Source: Cherax quadricarinatus
Taxonomy: Eukaryota > Arthropoda > Malacostraca > Decapoda > Parastacidae
Direction of reading: 5' to 3'
Assembly: GCF_038502225.1 (NCBI RefSeq)
Contig: NC_091390.1
Coordinates: 9,577,244 to 9,641,243 of the forward strand
Length of the DNA stretch: 64,000 nt
Shown one piece after another: positions 11,384 through 22,993 of this stretch (positions are counted from its first letter, which is position 1; every line of letters begins with the position of its first letter). The notes beneath the pieces are model-generated. The model was not told where the DNA came from. It was given only the letters and a program-made list of their open reading frames with translations, and searched no databases. Position numbers and translations under genes: made by a program.

Positions 11384-11458
11384 ATGGCACCCAAGGTACG
11401 CACTGTGAGCCTTCATACTGGACAAGAGATGCCAATCATTGGCATTGGTACATACAGG
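11384..11458 (+). CDS. Aldo-keto reductase, exon 1 (start codon to residue 25)
   Basis: This encodes the N-terminal 25 residues, starting MAPKVRTV and ending GIGTYR. The beta-hairpin and first barrel strand of AKR1 enzymes read very similarly (M-P-x-x-G-x-G-T-W/Y). The ATG sits in a favourable context (gaggATGg). The exon ends at a consensus donor, AGG|GTGAGT, in phase 0. The start is chosen because it gives exactly the residue offset (+3) to AKR1B1 that all downstream catalytic residues share. A 42-bp minisatellite ends about 90 bp upstream, so the promoter or 5' untranslated region must lie within or next to that repeat. Confidence 0.88.
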
Positions 11459-11750
11459 GTGAGTATATTACATTGTAACAGTGAACTTAACATAACCAGC
11501 CACTAGCTGCCACTGCTCACAAATTACCACAAAATGTCACAAAATAACTACAGTAAACCATAAACATACAAGTAAACCACATCATACTACCTCTTATTAA
11601 CAACTGAACCAGTTATATAAAGAATGTAGTTTGATATATGCAAAAACATCTCGTAATTAATGGTTCAATGATGAGGTAACTACACCCATAGGGTATGCAG
11701 TGACGTCACACAGCGCCTGAGCAAACCCACAACGAGGCAGACATTACTCA

Positions 11751-11912
<162 letters not shown>

Positions 11913-11924
11913 GCTGATATCAAT

Positions 11925-12232
11925 GGGCTCTGGTGGCCTGGTGGTTAATGCTCTCGCTTCACACGGCGAGGGCCTGGGTTCGATTCCCAGCCAGAGTAGA
12001 AACATTGGACGTGTTTCTTTCCACCTGTTGTCTATGTTCCCCATCAGTAAAATGGGTACCTGGGTGTTAGTAGACTGGTGTGGGTCGCATCCTGGGACAC
12101 TGACCTAATTTGCCCGAAATGCGGAGCATAACAAGGGACTTTCTGTATAGTTATATGTCATTGTTGTCAGCTAGGACTGTATACCTTGTACATGTACTTG
12201 TAGTAAATAAAGATATTATTATTATTATTACT
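11925..12232 (+). mobile_element. tRNA-Val-like SINE, + strand
   Basis: The head (about 11925-11997) has a box A like tggcctggtggttaatg and a box B ggttcgattccca. The anticodon stem-loop ctcgc-ttcacac-ggcgag has CAC in the anticodon position, so the head derives from a tRNA-Val-like gene. A conserved-looking body (gggtacctgggtgttagtag and following) and an AT-rich tail with aaataaagat and (ATT)n follow. It is not a tRNA gene, since it is embedded in a SINE. Confidence 0.88.
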
Positions 12233-12445
12233 ACTATATAGAAAGCCGCTTGTTATGCTGAGCATTTAGGATAAATTAGGTCAGTTTTGTCCCAGGATGC
12301 GACCCACACCAGCACCCAGGTACCCATTTTAAATTGATGGGTGAACAGGGACAGCAGGTGTCTTATGGAAACAAGTCCCTAATATTTTGCAGCCGTACCG
12401 GAGATTCTAACCCCGGACCTCAGTGTGTGAGCTGAGTGATCTGAT
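12233..12445 (-). mobile_element. tRNA-derived SINE, minus strand, tail-to-tail with its neighbour
   Basis: The reverse complement of the same SINE family: the body is at 12240-12370 (gcatcctgggacaaaac in sense) and a decayed tRNA head near 12390-12440. It meets the + strand copy at the shared ATT-rich tail, making an inverted pair. Confidence 0.82.
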
Positions 12446-12740
12446 TGAGCTTTAAGTATATATATTTTTACAACAATAATTAAGACACACGGATGTCATG
12501 GCCACATAAAAAGTACATTATATAGATTTAACATTGAATAACTCGATAAAATACAAAAAAAATTTCCATATTTCCATTAGGGTCCCTAGTCAAAATTTTA
12601 TTTCACCAAAAATTTGAATTATACATTCTAAGCCCCTTATGGAGGGTGCCTTGATCCAATGAAATGGACCTATCTTTTCTTTCCTTGGACTGAATCAGAT
12701 GTCCTCCAATTACGCAGGAAGATTTATGTCCCCTGTGAGT
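12446..12740. other. Unannotated intron 1 sequence
   Basis: AT-rich; nothing recognised. Confidence 0.4.
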
Positions 12741-12748
12741 TTAGCGCT

Positions 12749-13650
12749 CCCAATACAATACAATACAATACAATGCTTTATTTGGACATGATACATAGTT
12801 GTACAAGGAATTATAGTAGTTGAGTGTACATACTAAAAGCCCCTTGTGTGCAGAGCATTATGGACAGGCTTAAAATTAACTTAAGATTAACTAAGCAATG
12901 ATATGTTCAGAGGCAAAAATTACAGTAAACAAATTACAATATGAAATACAAATGAGTATTTTAAATAATGAAATTTGAACATTTCAATTAAGTTGTACAA
13001 ATTTGTAGCATAACAATGTATAATATAACAAAATAATCAATATACCTTATTAATATACTATTTGTAGTGCAGAAACAGGTCATATGGTCATTAGATGAGT
13101 TATTGTGCATTCAAGAGAATGGATTATTTTATTAGGTAATGTAATTTAAAAACATAGTTTGATAGGGTCACAGGTTACACTTTCATGAAATACAGTTATT
13201 CAATATTTATTTAGTTGTGAGTGAGGAAGTGGTTTTTAAGAAGAGACTTGAATTTATAAACAGACAGTGTTTCTTTTATATTCACAGGTAATGAATTCCA
13301 GATTTTTGGGCCTTTTATGTGCATTGAGTTTTTACATAGTGTGTGTGTGGAAAATACTGTATATTTTCCGAAAACGCAGTGCATTTTGTATGTAAATTGA
13401 TGGAATATATTGTAGGTAATAAAAATTAATTTGTAAATAAATAAAGAACCAGCGAAATTGGTGAGCGTCGATGGGGGAAGGGGGTCGCCACTGTTTTTTG
13501 AACTGGGCAAGATAACGTCAGTGAAAATCGGAAGAATTTTCTTCGCTCTAGATGTTATATTGTGTTTAAAACCTCTCAAATAAGAGTCAAAATTGTTGGA
13601 TTTGCAGTCCTGCAGAACGTGAGAATTAGGCGACTGGACAGGACTCCATA
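12749..13650 (-). mobile_element. Non-LTR retrotransposon 3' end with (CAATA)n tail
   Basis: The minus-strand ORF at 13579-13211 ends with KGPKIWNSLPVNIKETLSVY then KFKSLLKNHFL, the conserved C-terminus of many CR1/L2-type reverse transcriptases. A roughly 430-bp AT-rich 3' untranslated region follows and ends in a pentanucleotide tail (CAATA)n at 12751-12774, as microsatellite tails do in L2-like elements. The rest of the element is missing by 5' truncation. Confidence 0.75.
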
Positions 13651-13674
13651 ATTAGATGGGAACAGGATAAATTA

Positions 13675-14220
13675 ACCAAGGTGATGTTTACCTGGAGTTT
13701 CCCTGGAGAGAGATATGGGGGTCAACGCCCCCCCTGGCCCGGTCTGTGACCAGGTCTCCTGGTGGATCAGAGCCTGATCAACCAGGCTGTTACTGCTGGC
13801 TGCACACAATCCAACATATGAGCCACAGCCTGGCTGGTCAGGTACCGACTTTAGGTGTTTGTCCAGTGCCTGCTTGAAGACTGCCAGGGGCCTATTGGTA
13901 ATCCCCCTTATGTATGGTGGGAGGCAGTTGAACAGTCTCAGGCCCCTGACACTTATTGTATGGTCTCTTAACGTGCTAGTGACACCCCTGCTTTTCATTT
14001 GGGGGGGTTGTTGCATCGTCTGCCAAGTCTTTTGCTTTCGTTGTGAGTGATTTTCGTGTGCAAGTTCGGTACTAGTCCCTCTAGGATTTTTCAGGTGTAT
14101 ATAATCATGTATCTCTCCCGCCTGCGTTCCAGGGAAAACAGGTTCAGGAACTTCAAGCGCTCCCAGTAATTGAGGTGTTTTATCTCCATTATGCATGCCG
14201 TGAAGGTTCTCAGTACTTTT
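13675..14220 (-). mobile_element. Non-LTR retrotransposon family B, copy 1 (3' end)
   Basis: The minus strand encodes the C-terminus of family B (ISVRGLRLFNCLPPYIRG, PLAVFKQALDKHLKSVPDQP), followed by a 3' end of tandem ccaggtaaac-like repeats at 13680-13700. Frames are disrupted. The same 3' end is seen at 28150-28200 and 30340-30383 on the + strand. Confidence 0.82.
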
Positions 14221-14585
14221 TCTATTTATGTTTTAATTCTGGCCAGTATTTTCTTCATATTTTAGGCAGAGGTTTGTGTATCACACAAAGTAATCTCCAG
14301 TCAAATTGGTGAGTGTTATTATTATAAATTCTCCTTCAATGTATATGTAGTCATTTATTAAAATTAACATACAGTCCACATATTTATATTAATGTTGTAC
14401 CAGAATTCCTGGTGATGTACATTTCATTTAAAATTAATATAGGTCCAGAGTGACTTGTGGAGATATGAGTGGAGTAGGTGTCGAAGGAGGACATTTTTTG
14501 CGACCTAGGATGGCCTAAAATTCCTACATGTCTCTGTAACCTTGATAAAGGATAATTATCTTTGTTACTTTCATAAAATTACTAG
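14221..14585. other. Unannotated intron 1 sequence
   Basis: Nothing recognised. Confidence 0.35.
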
Positions 14586-15202
14586 TATTTATATAATGAG
14601 ATTCATCCAGGTAATTTTAATTTACCATAATTTGAGATGGACAGGAGAAACATCATAGAGTGATCTATGTCTTGCGTTATGGTCATGTGTTCTGTTGAGG
14701 TTGGTAAGGAGAAGTTTGAGGGGAGGGTTTATATTTGAGTTTATTGTTCTATGTATGTAGTAGGCACAATAATAAGTATGGATATTTTGAACAGTGAGTA
14801 AGTTTAGGCTTTTGAATATTGGTTGAATATGCTGCCTGGAGTGGGAATTTGTTATTCTGACTGCAGCCTTTTGTTGGGTAATTAATGGTCTGAGAGGATT
14901 TATTGTTGTTGAGCCCCATTGCACAGATTCCATAGGTGAGATAGGGGTAAATGAGTGAGTGATATATGGCCAGGAGGGCTGATTGTGGAACACAGTACCG
15001 TATCTTCGATAGTATGCATACGGTCTTGGAGATTTTCTTGGAAATTTGTTGTACATGTCTATTATCAAGGTGGTTTCCTAAGAATTTTCCCTCTGTGAGT
15101 TTTGTGATAGGTGATCCATTTATCATTATGTTAAGAGGAACATCTGTAGTTCTGTTCCTAAACTGAATGAAGTAGGTTTTGTCAATATTGAGAATAAGCT
15201 TG

Positions 15203-15790
15203 TTAATCATCATCCAGGTAGATATTTTCTGTATTTCGGTATTTACAGTATTGGCTAGTATGACTGGGCTTGGGTTTGAGTAGTTCCGATGCATTTGGTA
15301 GGTTGGTTATGTAAATGAGAAAGAGAAGAGGGCCAAGGACACTTCCCTGTGGGACACCAACTGTAATTGGTTGTGTGGAAGAGTTTGCTCCATTTGTGTA
15401 CACATATTGGCTTCTGTTGCTGAGGTATGATTTTAGGTAGTTGAGGGAGTGCCCTCTTATACCATAGTGCGACAATTTTATGTTCAACAAATCATGATCA
15501 ACTGTATCAAAAGCTTTACATAAATCAATAAAGATCCCCAATGGGATTTCTTTTTTCTCTAGTGCAGTGTATATTTGTTCTAGCATGTGTATAATAGCAT
15601 CATTCGTATTTTTATTAGGCCTGAACCCAAACTGACAGGGGTTGAGTATGTTGTGGAAGATGAGGTACGAATAGATTCGCTTATGAATTAATTTTTTAAA
15701 GATTTCAGAGAAAAGGGGTAAGATGGATATTGGCCTATAGTTATTCAAGTCTGCTTGATCTCCACCTTTTTGTATCAGGGTGACCCTCAC
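15203..15790 (-). pseudogene. Family C reverse transcriptase, core
   Basis: 195 codons covering RT motifs 1, 2, A and B: NNYRPISILPLF, FGFRPNKNTNDAI, IDLCKAFDTVDHDLL and GVPQGSVLGPLLFLIYI. It runs into frameshifted sequence before motif C, so polymerase activity is unlikely. The thumb continues at 15294-14749. Confidence 0.85.
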
Positions 15791-16680
15791 TATTTTGAAA
15801 ACTGTGGGGAAGGTAGAGGATTCGATGGATACGTTAAAGAGTGTTGCAGTGATTAGTGACAGTATTTGTGAAGCTTTTTTGTATATTAAGGGTGGTAAGT
15901 TACTTAAATCTCCTGCCTTGTTCTTTAGTGTGTTGATAATAAGTGAGACTTCTGTTGGGTTGGTCGGAGCTACGAACAGTGTTTTCGGGTAGGTGCCAGT
16001 GAGGTAGTCATTAGGTAGGGTATTTGAGCTTGGTATTTTTTATCCACCAGGTCTTTTCCTATGGCTGAGAAGAAAACATTGAGTCTGTTTGCTGTTTCAG
16101 TTGGTGGGAGTTGGGGTTCATCTGGTTTTGTTAGTTAGATTGATCTGTTTCCTGATATCTTTTTTTGTTCCTAGAATTTCAGAAAGAATTTTCAAGGTCT
16201 TCTTTATATCTCCTTTTAAGTTGGATAATCTGTTCTCATAACACAATTTTTTTGCCCTTCTTATCAGGCTGGTTAGGACTGACTAGTAACTTTTTTTTTT
16301 TTTGGGTCTTTGGTTATGTGACCCATTCTGTACTGTTTTTCATATAGGTGCTTTATATTTTTGGATTTGAGGATGCTGGGTGTTAGCCAGGGACTGTTTA
16401 GTCTCTTAGCTGTCATCTGTTTAGTTTTTTTTAGGGCAGTGCTTGTTATAAAAGTATTGGGTCTTTTCTAGTAAATTATTAATACATTCATCAATATCTG
16501 TATAGATTTCTAGCTCAGTGTGCCAGTCAATGTTTGTCATTGCTGTTGTGAAGTTATTAATGGCTGCCTCGTTATGAAGTCCGAAGATTACTTTAGTAGT
16601 GTTTTGGGGTAATTTACCTAGATTGGTTATGAGAAAGGTAGCGTAGTGGTCTGTGGTATTATCTGTGATTATGCCTGATT

Positions 16681-17199
16681 TTAAACGGGATATGGCATTG
16701 GTCCGGATGTGGTATAATAGGGAAACACTAGTCTCAGAGATTCTTTTAGGTTTCTTACTGTTGGTAGCAACATGCTGTTACTCATTGTGTTTGTGAATTC
16801 AGTAACGTGTGGGTCCTGGTCTTGCAGGAGATATATATTGAAGTCACCTGAGAGTAGTAAGTGATCTTTATTCATGTGCGCATCAGTTATCATACCTCCT
16901 AGGTTTTCACTAAAACAACTAATGTTTGACTGTGGTACTCTGTAGATGTTTATCACTGTGAGAGGTTTTTGTAGGTATTTGGATTTGAATTTAGCTATTA
17001 TATATTCCCCATGTTCATCCCTTGTGCAAGTATTGTTGATGCATTCTAGTTGGTCTGAGTAGTATATAGTTTTTCCAACCCCTTGTTGATCTGGCCTACA
17101 GTTGTGTATGGCTGTGTAACCAGGAATGGCATAGACATTTGTAGTATCAGGCTTTAGCCAGGTTTCAGTTAGTGTAATGATGGACATATTGGCATACAA
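16681..17199 (-). pseudogene. Family C endonuclease
   Basis: 172 codons with the APE endonuclease motifs TLTETWL (catalytic E) and LSGDFNIYL (GDFN). The N-terminal Asn motif lies upstream of the first methionine in the same frame region. The C-terminal SDHxP motif is beyond a frameshift near 16700. Confidence 0.82.
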
Positions 17200-17464
17200 G
17201 GAATTTAGTAATGCTATGAGGTCATCGTAATGTTTGCTTAAAGATCTGATATTGTAGTTAAAGACAGTTATGTTGTTGTTGGCTCTGAGAAGTGCCTTTG
17301 ATTGTTCTGCAGTGTAGTAATTACAGTAACTGTAAGACAGAGTAAATATTTTAAAGCTAAAAAAATAGAGGCTGCGGAATATAATAGTAAAAAATAAAAG
17401 TATTGGACTTTAGCACCTACAGTAGCACCCTAGTTTTTTAACAAATGTGACTATACGAATTAAA

Positions 17465-17672
<208 letters not shown>

Positions 17673-17974
17673 TTGGGGTAAGGATATGAACAAGCAAATT
17701 CATATAATAAGTGAACTGTAATGGGACTTAGCTTGATGAGGACTGCACTGTTCCGCAGCCACTTCCAGAAAATTCTTGGAATCGTCGATGTAACCACAGT
17801 TGGGCTGTTAAAAGATGGGTGGTATAAGTATAATTTCCCCTAGGTGGTGTTATTCAGCATATCTCAGAAACTGATTGCTGAAGTTATATATACTAGTGTG
17901 GGCTCGATGGTCCTCGGGTAACCGGGTAATTGTACCATCAAATAAGACATGAATTAGATATCTGCTGCACAGCC
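17673..17974. other. Unannotated intron 1 sequence
   Basis: No element recognised between the ATA tract and the third palindromic tRNA element. Confidence 0.35.
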
Positions 17975-18249
17975 AACCTAACCAATCTGACTCAAGAAAT
18001 CGTAATGACACGATTGCAAATAAACCATACCCCCGGCCGGGATTGAACCCGCGGTCATAGAGTCTCAAAACTCCAGCCCGTCGCGTTAGCCACTAGACCA
18101 GCTAGCCACAATAAGATTCATCCAACTAGGTATATTTCTGAATCTTATTGTGGCTAGCTGGTCTAGTGGCTAACGCGACGGGCTGGAGTTTTGAGACTCT
18201 ATGACCGCGGGTTCAATCCCGGCCGGGGGTATGGTTTAACCTAACCAAT
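17975..18249. mobile_element. Palindromic tRNA-like SINE 3 with 12-bp target-site duplication
   Basis: The insertion 17987-18237 is bounded by aacctaaccaat (17975-17986 and 18238-18249). The interior is nearly identical to the copy at 6295-6535, but here the two 96-bp arms are perfectly complementary. As in that copy, the tail lies only on the left (caagaaatcgtaatgacacg). Near-identity to copy 1 suggests a young family. Confidence 0.9.
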
Positions 18250-18439
18250 ATTATGTTTATCAGAGGTATCTGGGCATTTGTAGCTGACCCATAGATACAC
18301 CCGGGTATCCGCTGTCTTGATTGAAGCAGGCGTATTCTGAAGAATGCTGCACTGTCTTCCACTCTATCAGGAAATTCGCATGCTGTTTACAATGTTCATC
18401 AAGATTTGTCTATGGTTCACAGTCATATCACTAAAGAAG

Positions 18440-18893
18440 CTGATCACACTTCTCTGTAAATGTTCCGCTGAGTCTGTTGAGATTCTTTTATGCACCAAAA
18501 CGCGCGGATGAGTGTTCTTTGTTCGATTAAATCAAGTGGACTAATTGTGTCTGTGTGTATGCCAGGACAGGCTAACATGACCTTGGCTGCTTTCAGTGCT
18601 GCAACTGTTTCTTTTAATCCCTGAATCTGCATAGACTTAGGCAAATCATCTGGTTAGGTCATATGTCTGTTTACCAGAATTTTAGAAAAAAGAAAACAGC
18701 TGTATCTAACTATACTTTGGCATAGGGTTGTTTATTCAGTTTCTGCAACACTGTTCTTCTTATGAAGGACCTTTGTGAGCCTTGATCAAATAGTGTTAGC
18801 ACATTGGTTTTGTGTAATTTATTAGATAACTCAACTCGAGGTATTGGGAGAGCAGTTGCTTTAAACTTCTCTCTCACAATTAATGCTGACTTC
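18440..18893 (-). pseudogene. BEL/Pao aspartic protease relic
   Basis: The reading frame has LTLFDQGSQRSFIRRTVLQK, matching the DUF1758/Pao protease motif D-S/T-G-S-Q-x-S-F-I, with the catalytic Asp followed by Q rather than S or T. After stops, a second frame (18644-18444) reads MLACPGIHTDTISPLDLI, where these proteases carry a hydrophobic strand followed by LIIG. Stops and frameshifts make it nonfunctional. Confidence 0.7.
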
Positions 18894-18895
18894 CT

Positions 18896-19903
18896 GAGCA
18901 AAATTTGCTGATGACACCAAAATAGGCCGTCCAATTCATTATAAATGAGGACATTATAGCACTCCAGGATGATTTGAATAGACTGATGCAATGGTTGGAG
19001 AAGTGGCAGATGCAGTTTAATATAGACAAATGCAAAGTTCTAAATGTTGGACAGTTAAATAACCATGCCACATATAAACTAAATAATGTAGATCTTAATA
19101 CTACTGATTGTGAAAAGGTTTTAGGAGTTCTGGTTAACAGTAATCTAAAACCAAGACAACAGTGCATTAGTCTTCACAATAAACCTAACAGATTTTTTGG
19201 CTTCATATCTAGAAGTATAAATAATAGAAGTCCTCAGGTTGTTCTTCAACTCTATACATGCTTGGTTAGGCCTCATTTAGACTATGCTGCTCAGTTCTGG
19301 TCACCGTATTACAAAATGGATATAAATGCTCTGGAAAATGTACAGAGGAGGATGACAAAGATGATCCCATGTATCAGAAATCTTCCCTGTGTGGGCCCTG
19401 AATCTGCACTCTCTCGAAAGGCGTAGAATTAGAGGGGATATGATCGAGGTGTATAAATGGAAAACAGGAATAAATAAAGAGGATGTAAATAACATGCCGA
19501 AATTTTCCAGCCAAGACAGGACTCGCAGCAATGGTTTCAAGTTGGAAAAATTCAGATTCAGGAAGGATATAGGAAAGCACTGGTTTGGTAATAGAGTTGT
19601 GGATGAGTGGAACAGACTCCTGAGTACAGTTATTCAGGCTAAACTGTTGTGAAGTTTGAAAAATAGGTTAGATAAATACATGAGTGGGTGTGGGTGGGTA
19701 TTAGTTGGACCTGACTAGTTTGTGCTGCTGGGTCTGGTGTCGTGCTCCTTCCTAGAGTGGAGGTGGCCACACTGGGTGGGTCATTTGGCTAATCCGGGGG
19801 GGGGGAGTCATTGGGCTAATCCGGGGGGAGACATGGACCTGCTCTGCATGGGTCAGTAGGCCTGTTGTAGTGTTCCTTCTTTCTTATGTTCTTATCTTCT
19901 TAT
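18896..19903 (+). mobile_element. Non-LTR family A, copy 2 (3' end) inside BEL/Pao
   Basis: It begins at RT motif C (aaatttgctgatgacaccaa, FADDTKIGRPI). The thumb ORF is 18974-19426 (LEKWQMQFNIDKCKVLNVGQ, VRPHLDYAAQFWSPYY), and the C-terminal ORF 19389-19652 ends WNRLLSTVIQAKLL. The 3' end has the gttccttctttcttatgttc and cttat tail at 19870-19900. It separates the BEL protease from the zinc-knuckle region. Confidence 0.88.
18974..19652 (+). pseudogene. Family A reverse transcriptase thumb and C-terminus
   Basis: Two overlapping frames, joined by one frameshift near 19390-19425 (LPC|VGPESAL versus LNLHSLERRRIRGDM). The protein includes YTCLVRPHLDYAAQFWSPYY and the C-terminal FGNRVVDEWNRL. 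The palm is absent because of 5' truncation. Confidence 0.85.
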
Positions 19904-19904
19904 A

Positions 19905-20629
19905 AGTATTTGGGCATAATGCTGTATGATGCATGCCCTTGCATTTAAAACACTTCTTCAGTGAGCATTTACCTCCCTTTAGTTCATTTAAACACTTAGT
20001 GCACTTTCTCAGCTGATGAGCACATTGTTTACGTGCCTCCATTGCTGTGTATTGACTGCAATACTGTGCTAAATGTAGTACGCTTATGTGTGACAGTCTG
20101 TTTACTGTCTGTTGTATTCACAGCTTGATAAGTGACTACATGGGATTTCCCATTATGTTATTTTTTAGTAATAGTACTCTTTGTATACTGAGTTGAAGAT
20201 TTATTATCTACAGGATATATGGATTTTTCATCTTGTCTCGTTGCTTGCATACAAGAAATATTGTTCGTAAAATATTGCTAATTTCTTCACTAGTGAAATA
20301 GCATTTATTGAAAAATAATATTAAATCGTTCAATAGTTTGTCTTGACAGCTTTTCCTGTACAGTACCACTGATAAACTAATCACATTGTCTTAGGTCATA
20401 TTTAACACCTAGAGATCTGAGACTATTGTCTAATGTGATCCTAAACGACTGTAAATCTGAAAAACAATGTTTTGGTGGCTTCAAGCTTGAAATTAAGACT
20501 GCATGTCTAACCCTGGTTTTGTCAGCATCAAAGTAATTTTCTACTAAGACTCGTTAGACTAGATGATAATTGCCTGTAGCCACCAGAAATGACTTAATCA
20601 GTTCGTATGGTTCTCCTTTCACAAGACAT
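19905..20629 (-). pseudogene. BEL/Pao gag relic (DUF1759-like and zinc knuckle)
   Basis: Translated by eye on the minus strand. Near 20625-20390 it reads KGEPYELIKSFLVATGNYHL, a stop, then VLVENYFDADKTRVRHAVLI, matching the gag segment that precedes the knuckle in Pao-type elements. Near 20060-19910 a cysteine-rich stretch ends CFKCKGMHHTALCP. Stops occur within both parts. The piggyBac boundary is at 20630. Confidence 0.65.
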
Positions 20630-22773
20630 CCCATAAACGGTGCAAGCATACAAAAAATCAGAGTTCGAAATGTATTTCCTATGAGTGAATAGAGTATATC
20701 AATGAAATGGAAATGAGGTCATATTAATGGATTTTTGGGAGTTAGTTTTCGATCACTTGCAAATATGCGAGGACCTCTCAAACCAGATTCTGGCCCTTAA
20801 AGGGTGTATAATTTTAAATGTTGCAAAGCTGCAATTGTTAATAAAACACCAAAAAACTATTTTTCTAGTTTATTATACAAATAGAAAATATCAAAAACAT
20901 AAATGGAACTTGTTTCCAAACACTTGGTAAGTATTAAAAAATATAGCAATCAACCAAATAGCAATATAGACACATTGCAAAGGGATAAAACTTTCAAGTC
21001 CCATGTTCCTGAGTTTCCTGAGAAAGAGCAATCATTCTAGATCACTAATTGATCAAATGAAAGTCTATGAAGCAATTTTTATCCTTCTTGATGCATAGAG
21101 TTACTTTGCATATGCCACAGGAACATATGGATGTGACATGATGTTTCTTTGTGCTGCAATACTTGCAACTAAGTTGCTTGCCCAGCACTGGCCAGTGACT
21201 TAGCTGTTTATCCAACCTCACACTGTAATCAAGCCTTTCTGCACGTTGGTACTGCATTGCACATAACAATTGCAAGGCTGACAAATCATGAGCATGACTG
21301 GCACCACTAGAAGCTCTTATAATTTTTGTGTTGCTGCATCTAAACGTTTGTCCTTTGGATCTTGCAGTGAGAGAGATTTCAAGCCTGAATTGCTTCAGTG
21401 GCATGCATTTGGTTTTTAGTGATCGACAATCACGGCAGTAAAGAAGCCATGCATTCACAACAGCAAGATCAAAAACATAGGCAAAGAGCAGAATGTACCA
21501 ACGTTTAGATTTCATAGGTAAAGATGCACCAACATGTTACTTTTGTCAATACCTCCCATGTGTGCATTATAGTTCTTGATGACTTCAGTGTACTGTACTA
21601 GGTCTTTCTTCTTGGAATCCTTGTTATATCTTTCAGTAAGAGTCACAGGATTAACCCCCACATCATTTGTCAATAAAGTCAGAGCTTTGTTGTCCTTCCA
21701 TCTTACAACAAGGATTCCATCATTGGTTTTGAAGTCAAAAGTGCCCTTGGGCACTATGCTCTTTTCCATTTGTTGGACGGGCATCAGTTCTGGCTCACCA
21801 CATCTATTGTCACGTACTGTTCCAGTGTATCTGCAGTTATATTTGTCTCTTAGTAACTTGACCAACGGTAGACTTGAAAAGAAATTGTCAGCATAGATTG
21901 CTGATGTATTTCTTTGGTGAGAGTTGTTGCAAGTACCAGAACAATCTTAGAACTTATTGGTAGTTTAGTTTCTTCATGTGGCAGCTTTATAGGATGGTTG
22001 TCAAAACTTGTTTTACCTTCATATATGAGTAGGAATTCATACATGTAGGAATTCATCTTCACTTGCACGACAAAATAGTTTGAAACCCCACTTGTCTGGT
22101 TTGGTTTGGATGTACTGCCTTAGGTTTCCAGCGGTTTTACCCTTGAAACCAACCATAACTTCATCAACAGACTGCTTGGAACTTTCAAGCAATCATTAGT
22201 AGGTGCAGTGTAAAGAGGCCTTATTTTGTGAAATCTGTCATTATCCTTCTTTTGTGCGTTATCATTGAAATGAATTGTACTCATTAGCAACCTAAACCTC
22301 ATAGATCCCATGACTTCTGTAACCTGGGGTATCTTAGTTTCACTTGCCCAATCGTCAAGTAATGATGAGTATGGCCAAACACCCATAAACAGCACAATAT
22401 CTATGAACCTCGTGATTTCTTCAGAATCTGTTACAAAAGTACTATGTATGTTTATTTGCTTGGCATATAAATTAGTTTGAAATATTATTTGGTCTAGGGA
22501 GAGTTAATACTACATGAAATCAGCGAATCCCAGGTGTTTGCTGTGCTGTTTGCTCTACCTGGCGCTCATTTGAACTGGTGCCCCCACAAGGTACTAAGTG
22601 GTCCCAGATTTTTTTAATATTGTGCACACTGAGTGTTAAGACCCATTCTATGCTGACGAGGCATCTCAGGCCAATCGTGCCAAATTTGAAGGCAGGAAAA
22701 ATAAAATGCATATATATGTTTGGGGCACTAGCGGTAAGAACGTATATATACATTTGGACCGTTTATGGGTTAA
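20630..22773 (-). mobile_element. piggyBac-type DNA transposon (defective) nested in BEL/Pao
   Basis: The ends carry inverted cccataaacggt (20630-20641) and accgtttatggg (22758-22769). A TTAA, the piggyBac target, follows the right end at 22770-22773; on the left the corresponding bases are acat, so that copy of TTAA has been lost or mutated. The interior encodes a transposase on the minus strand with frameshifts. The 3' region 20700-21040 is noncoding. Confidence 0.85.
21045..22450 (-). pseudogene. piggyBac transposase (DDE_Tnp_1_7 type), frameshifted
   Basis: Pieces in order: 22395-22120 (VWPYSSLLDDWASETKIPQV, MRFRLLMSTIHF), 22068-21850 (degraded middle), 21865-21512 (VVRWKDNKALTLLTNDVGVN, VIKNYNAHMGGIDKSNML) and 21515-21045 (RWYILLFAYVFDLAVVNAWL). 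The last piece ends in a cysteine- and histidine-rich zinc-ribbon, CKYCSTKKHHVTSICSCGIC, the C-terminal domain that binds piggyBac ends. The GGIDKSN motif contains the third catalytic Asp of the family (usually GGVDxxD). At least three frame changes make it inactive. Confidence 0.87.
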
Positions 22774-22993
22774 TGTCATTCTTAGGTGGATTTGATTCTT
22801 TGAATTCACTTTCATATTTCGCATAATGTGAATTAATTATTTCCAGATGCTGAGTAAGTAATTCCAGTTTTACCTCAAGATCGTCAAAATCTATGTTTGT
22901 ATCTTGGGTTAACCCTACACAATCTGAAATTAGTTGTTCTAATTGTGTAATCATAGTCTGTAAAGAGGTAAATTGAGTATTGAAGCAAGCCAT
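22774..22993 (-). pseudogene. BEL/Pao gag N-terminus
   Basis: The reading frame starts MACFNTQFTSLQTMITQLEQ and continues as a probable coiled coil (regular leucine spacing) to NPPKNDIN, where it is cut by the piggyBac end at TTAA (22770-22773). A short, helical, acidic N-terminus followed by DUF1759 is typical of BEL/Pao gag. Confidence 0.65.

Larger units (their letters stand above)
14586..17350 (-). mobile_element. Non-LTR retrotransposon family C, copy 1 (near full coding span, broken)
   Basis: On the minus strand: endonuclease at 17199-16681 (SIITLTETWLKPDTTNVYAI, LLLSGDFNIYLL), a linker, RT at 15790-15203 (NNYRPISILPLFSEIFKKLI, GIFIDLCKAFDTVDHDLL, VGVPQGSVLGPLLFLIYI), and the thumb and C-terminus at 15294-14622 in other frames. 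The YxDD loop near 15200-15290 is disrupted: the frame reaches YLDDD only after a shift. CR1/L2-like in general character. A second copy is split across 38400-39602 and 42998-44376. Confidence 0.87.

Noticed and set aside
11925..11997. tRNA-Val gene
   Set aside because: The tRNA-like head is continuous with a SINE body and tail and has an inverted copy beside it.
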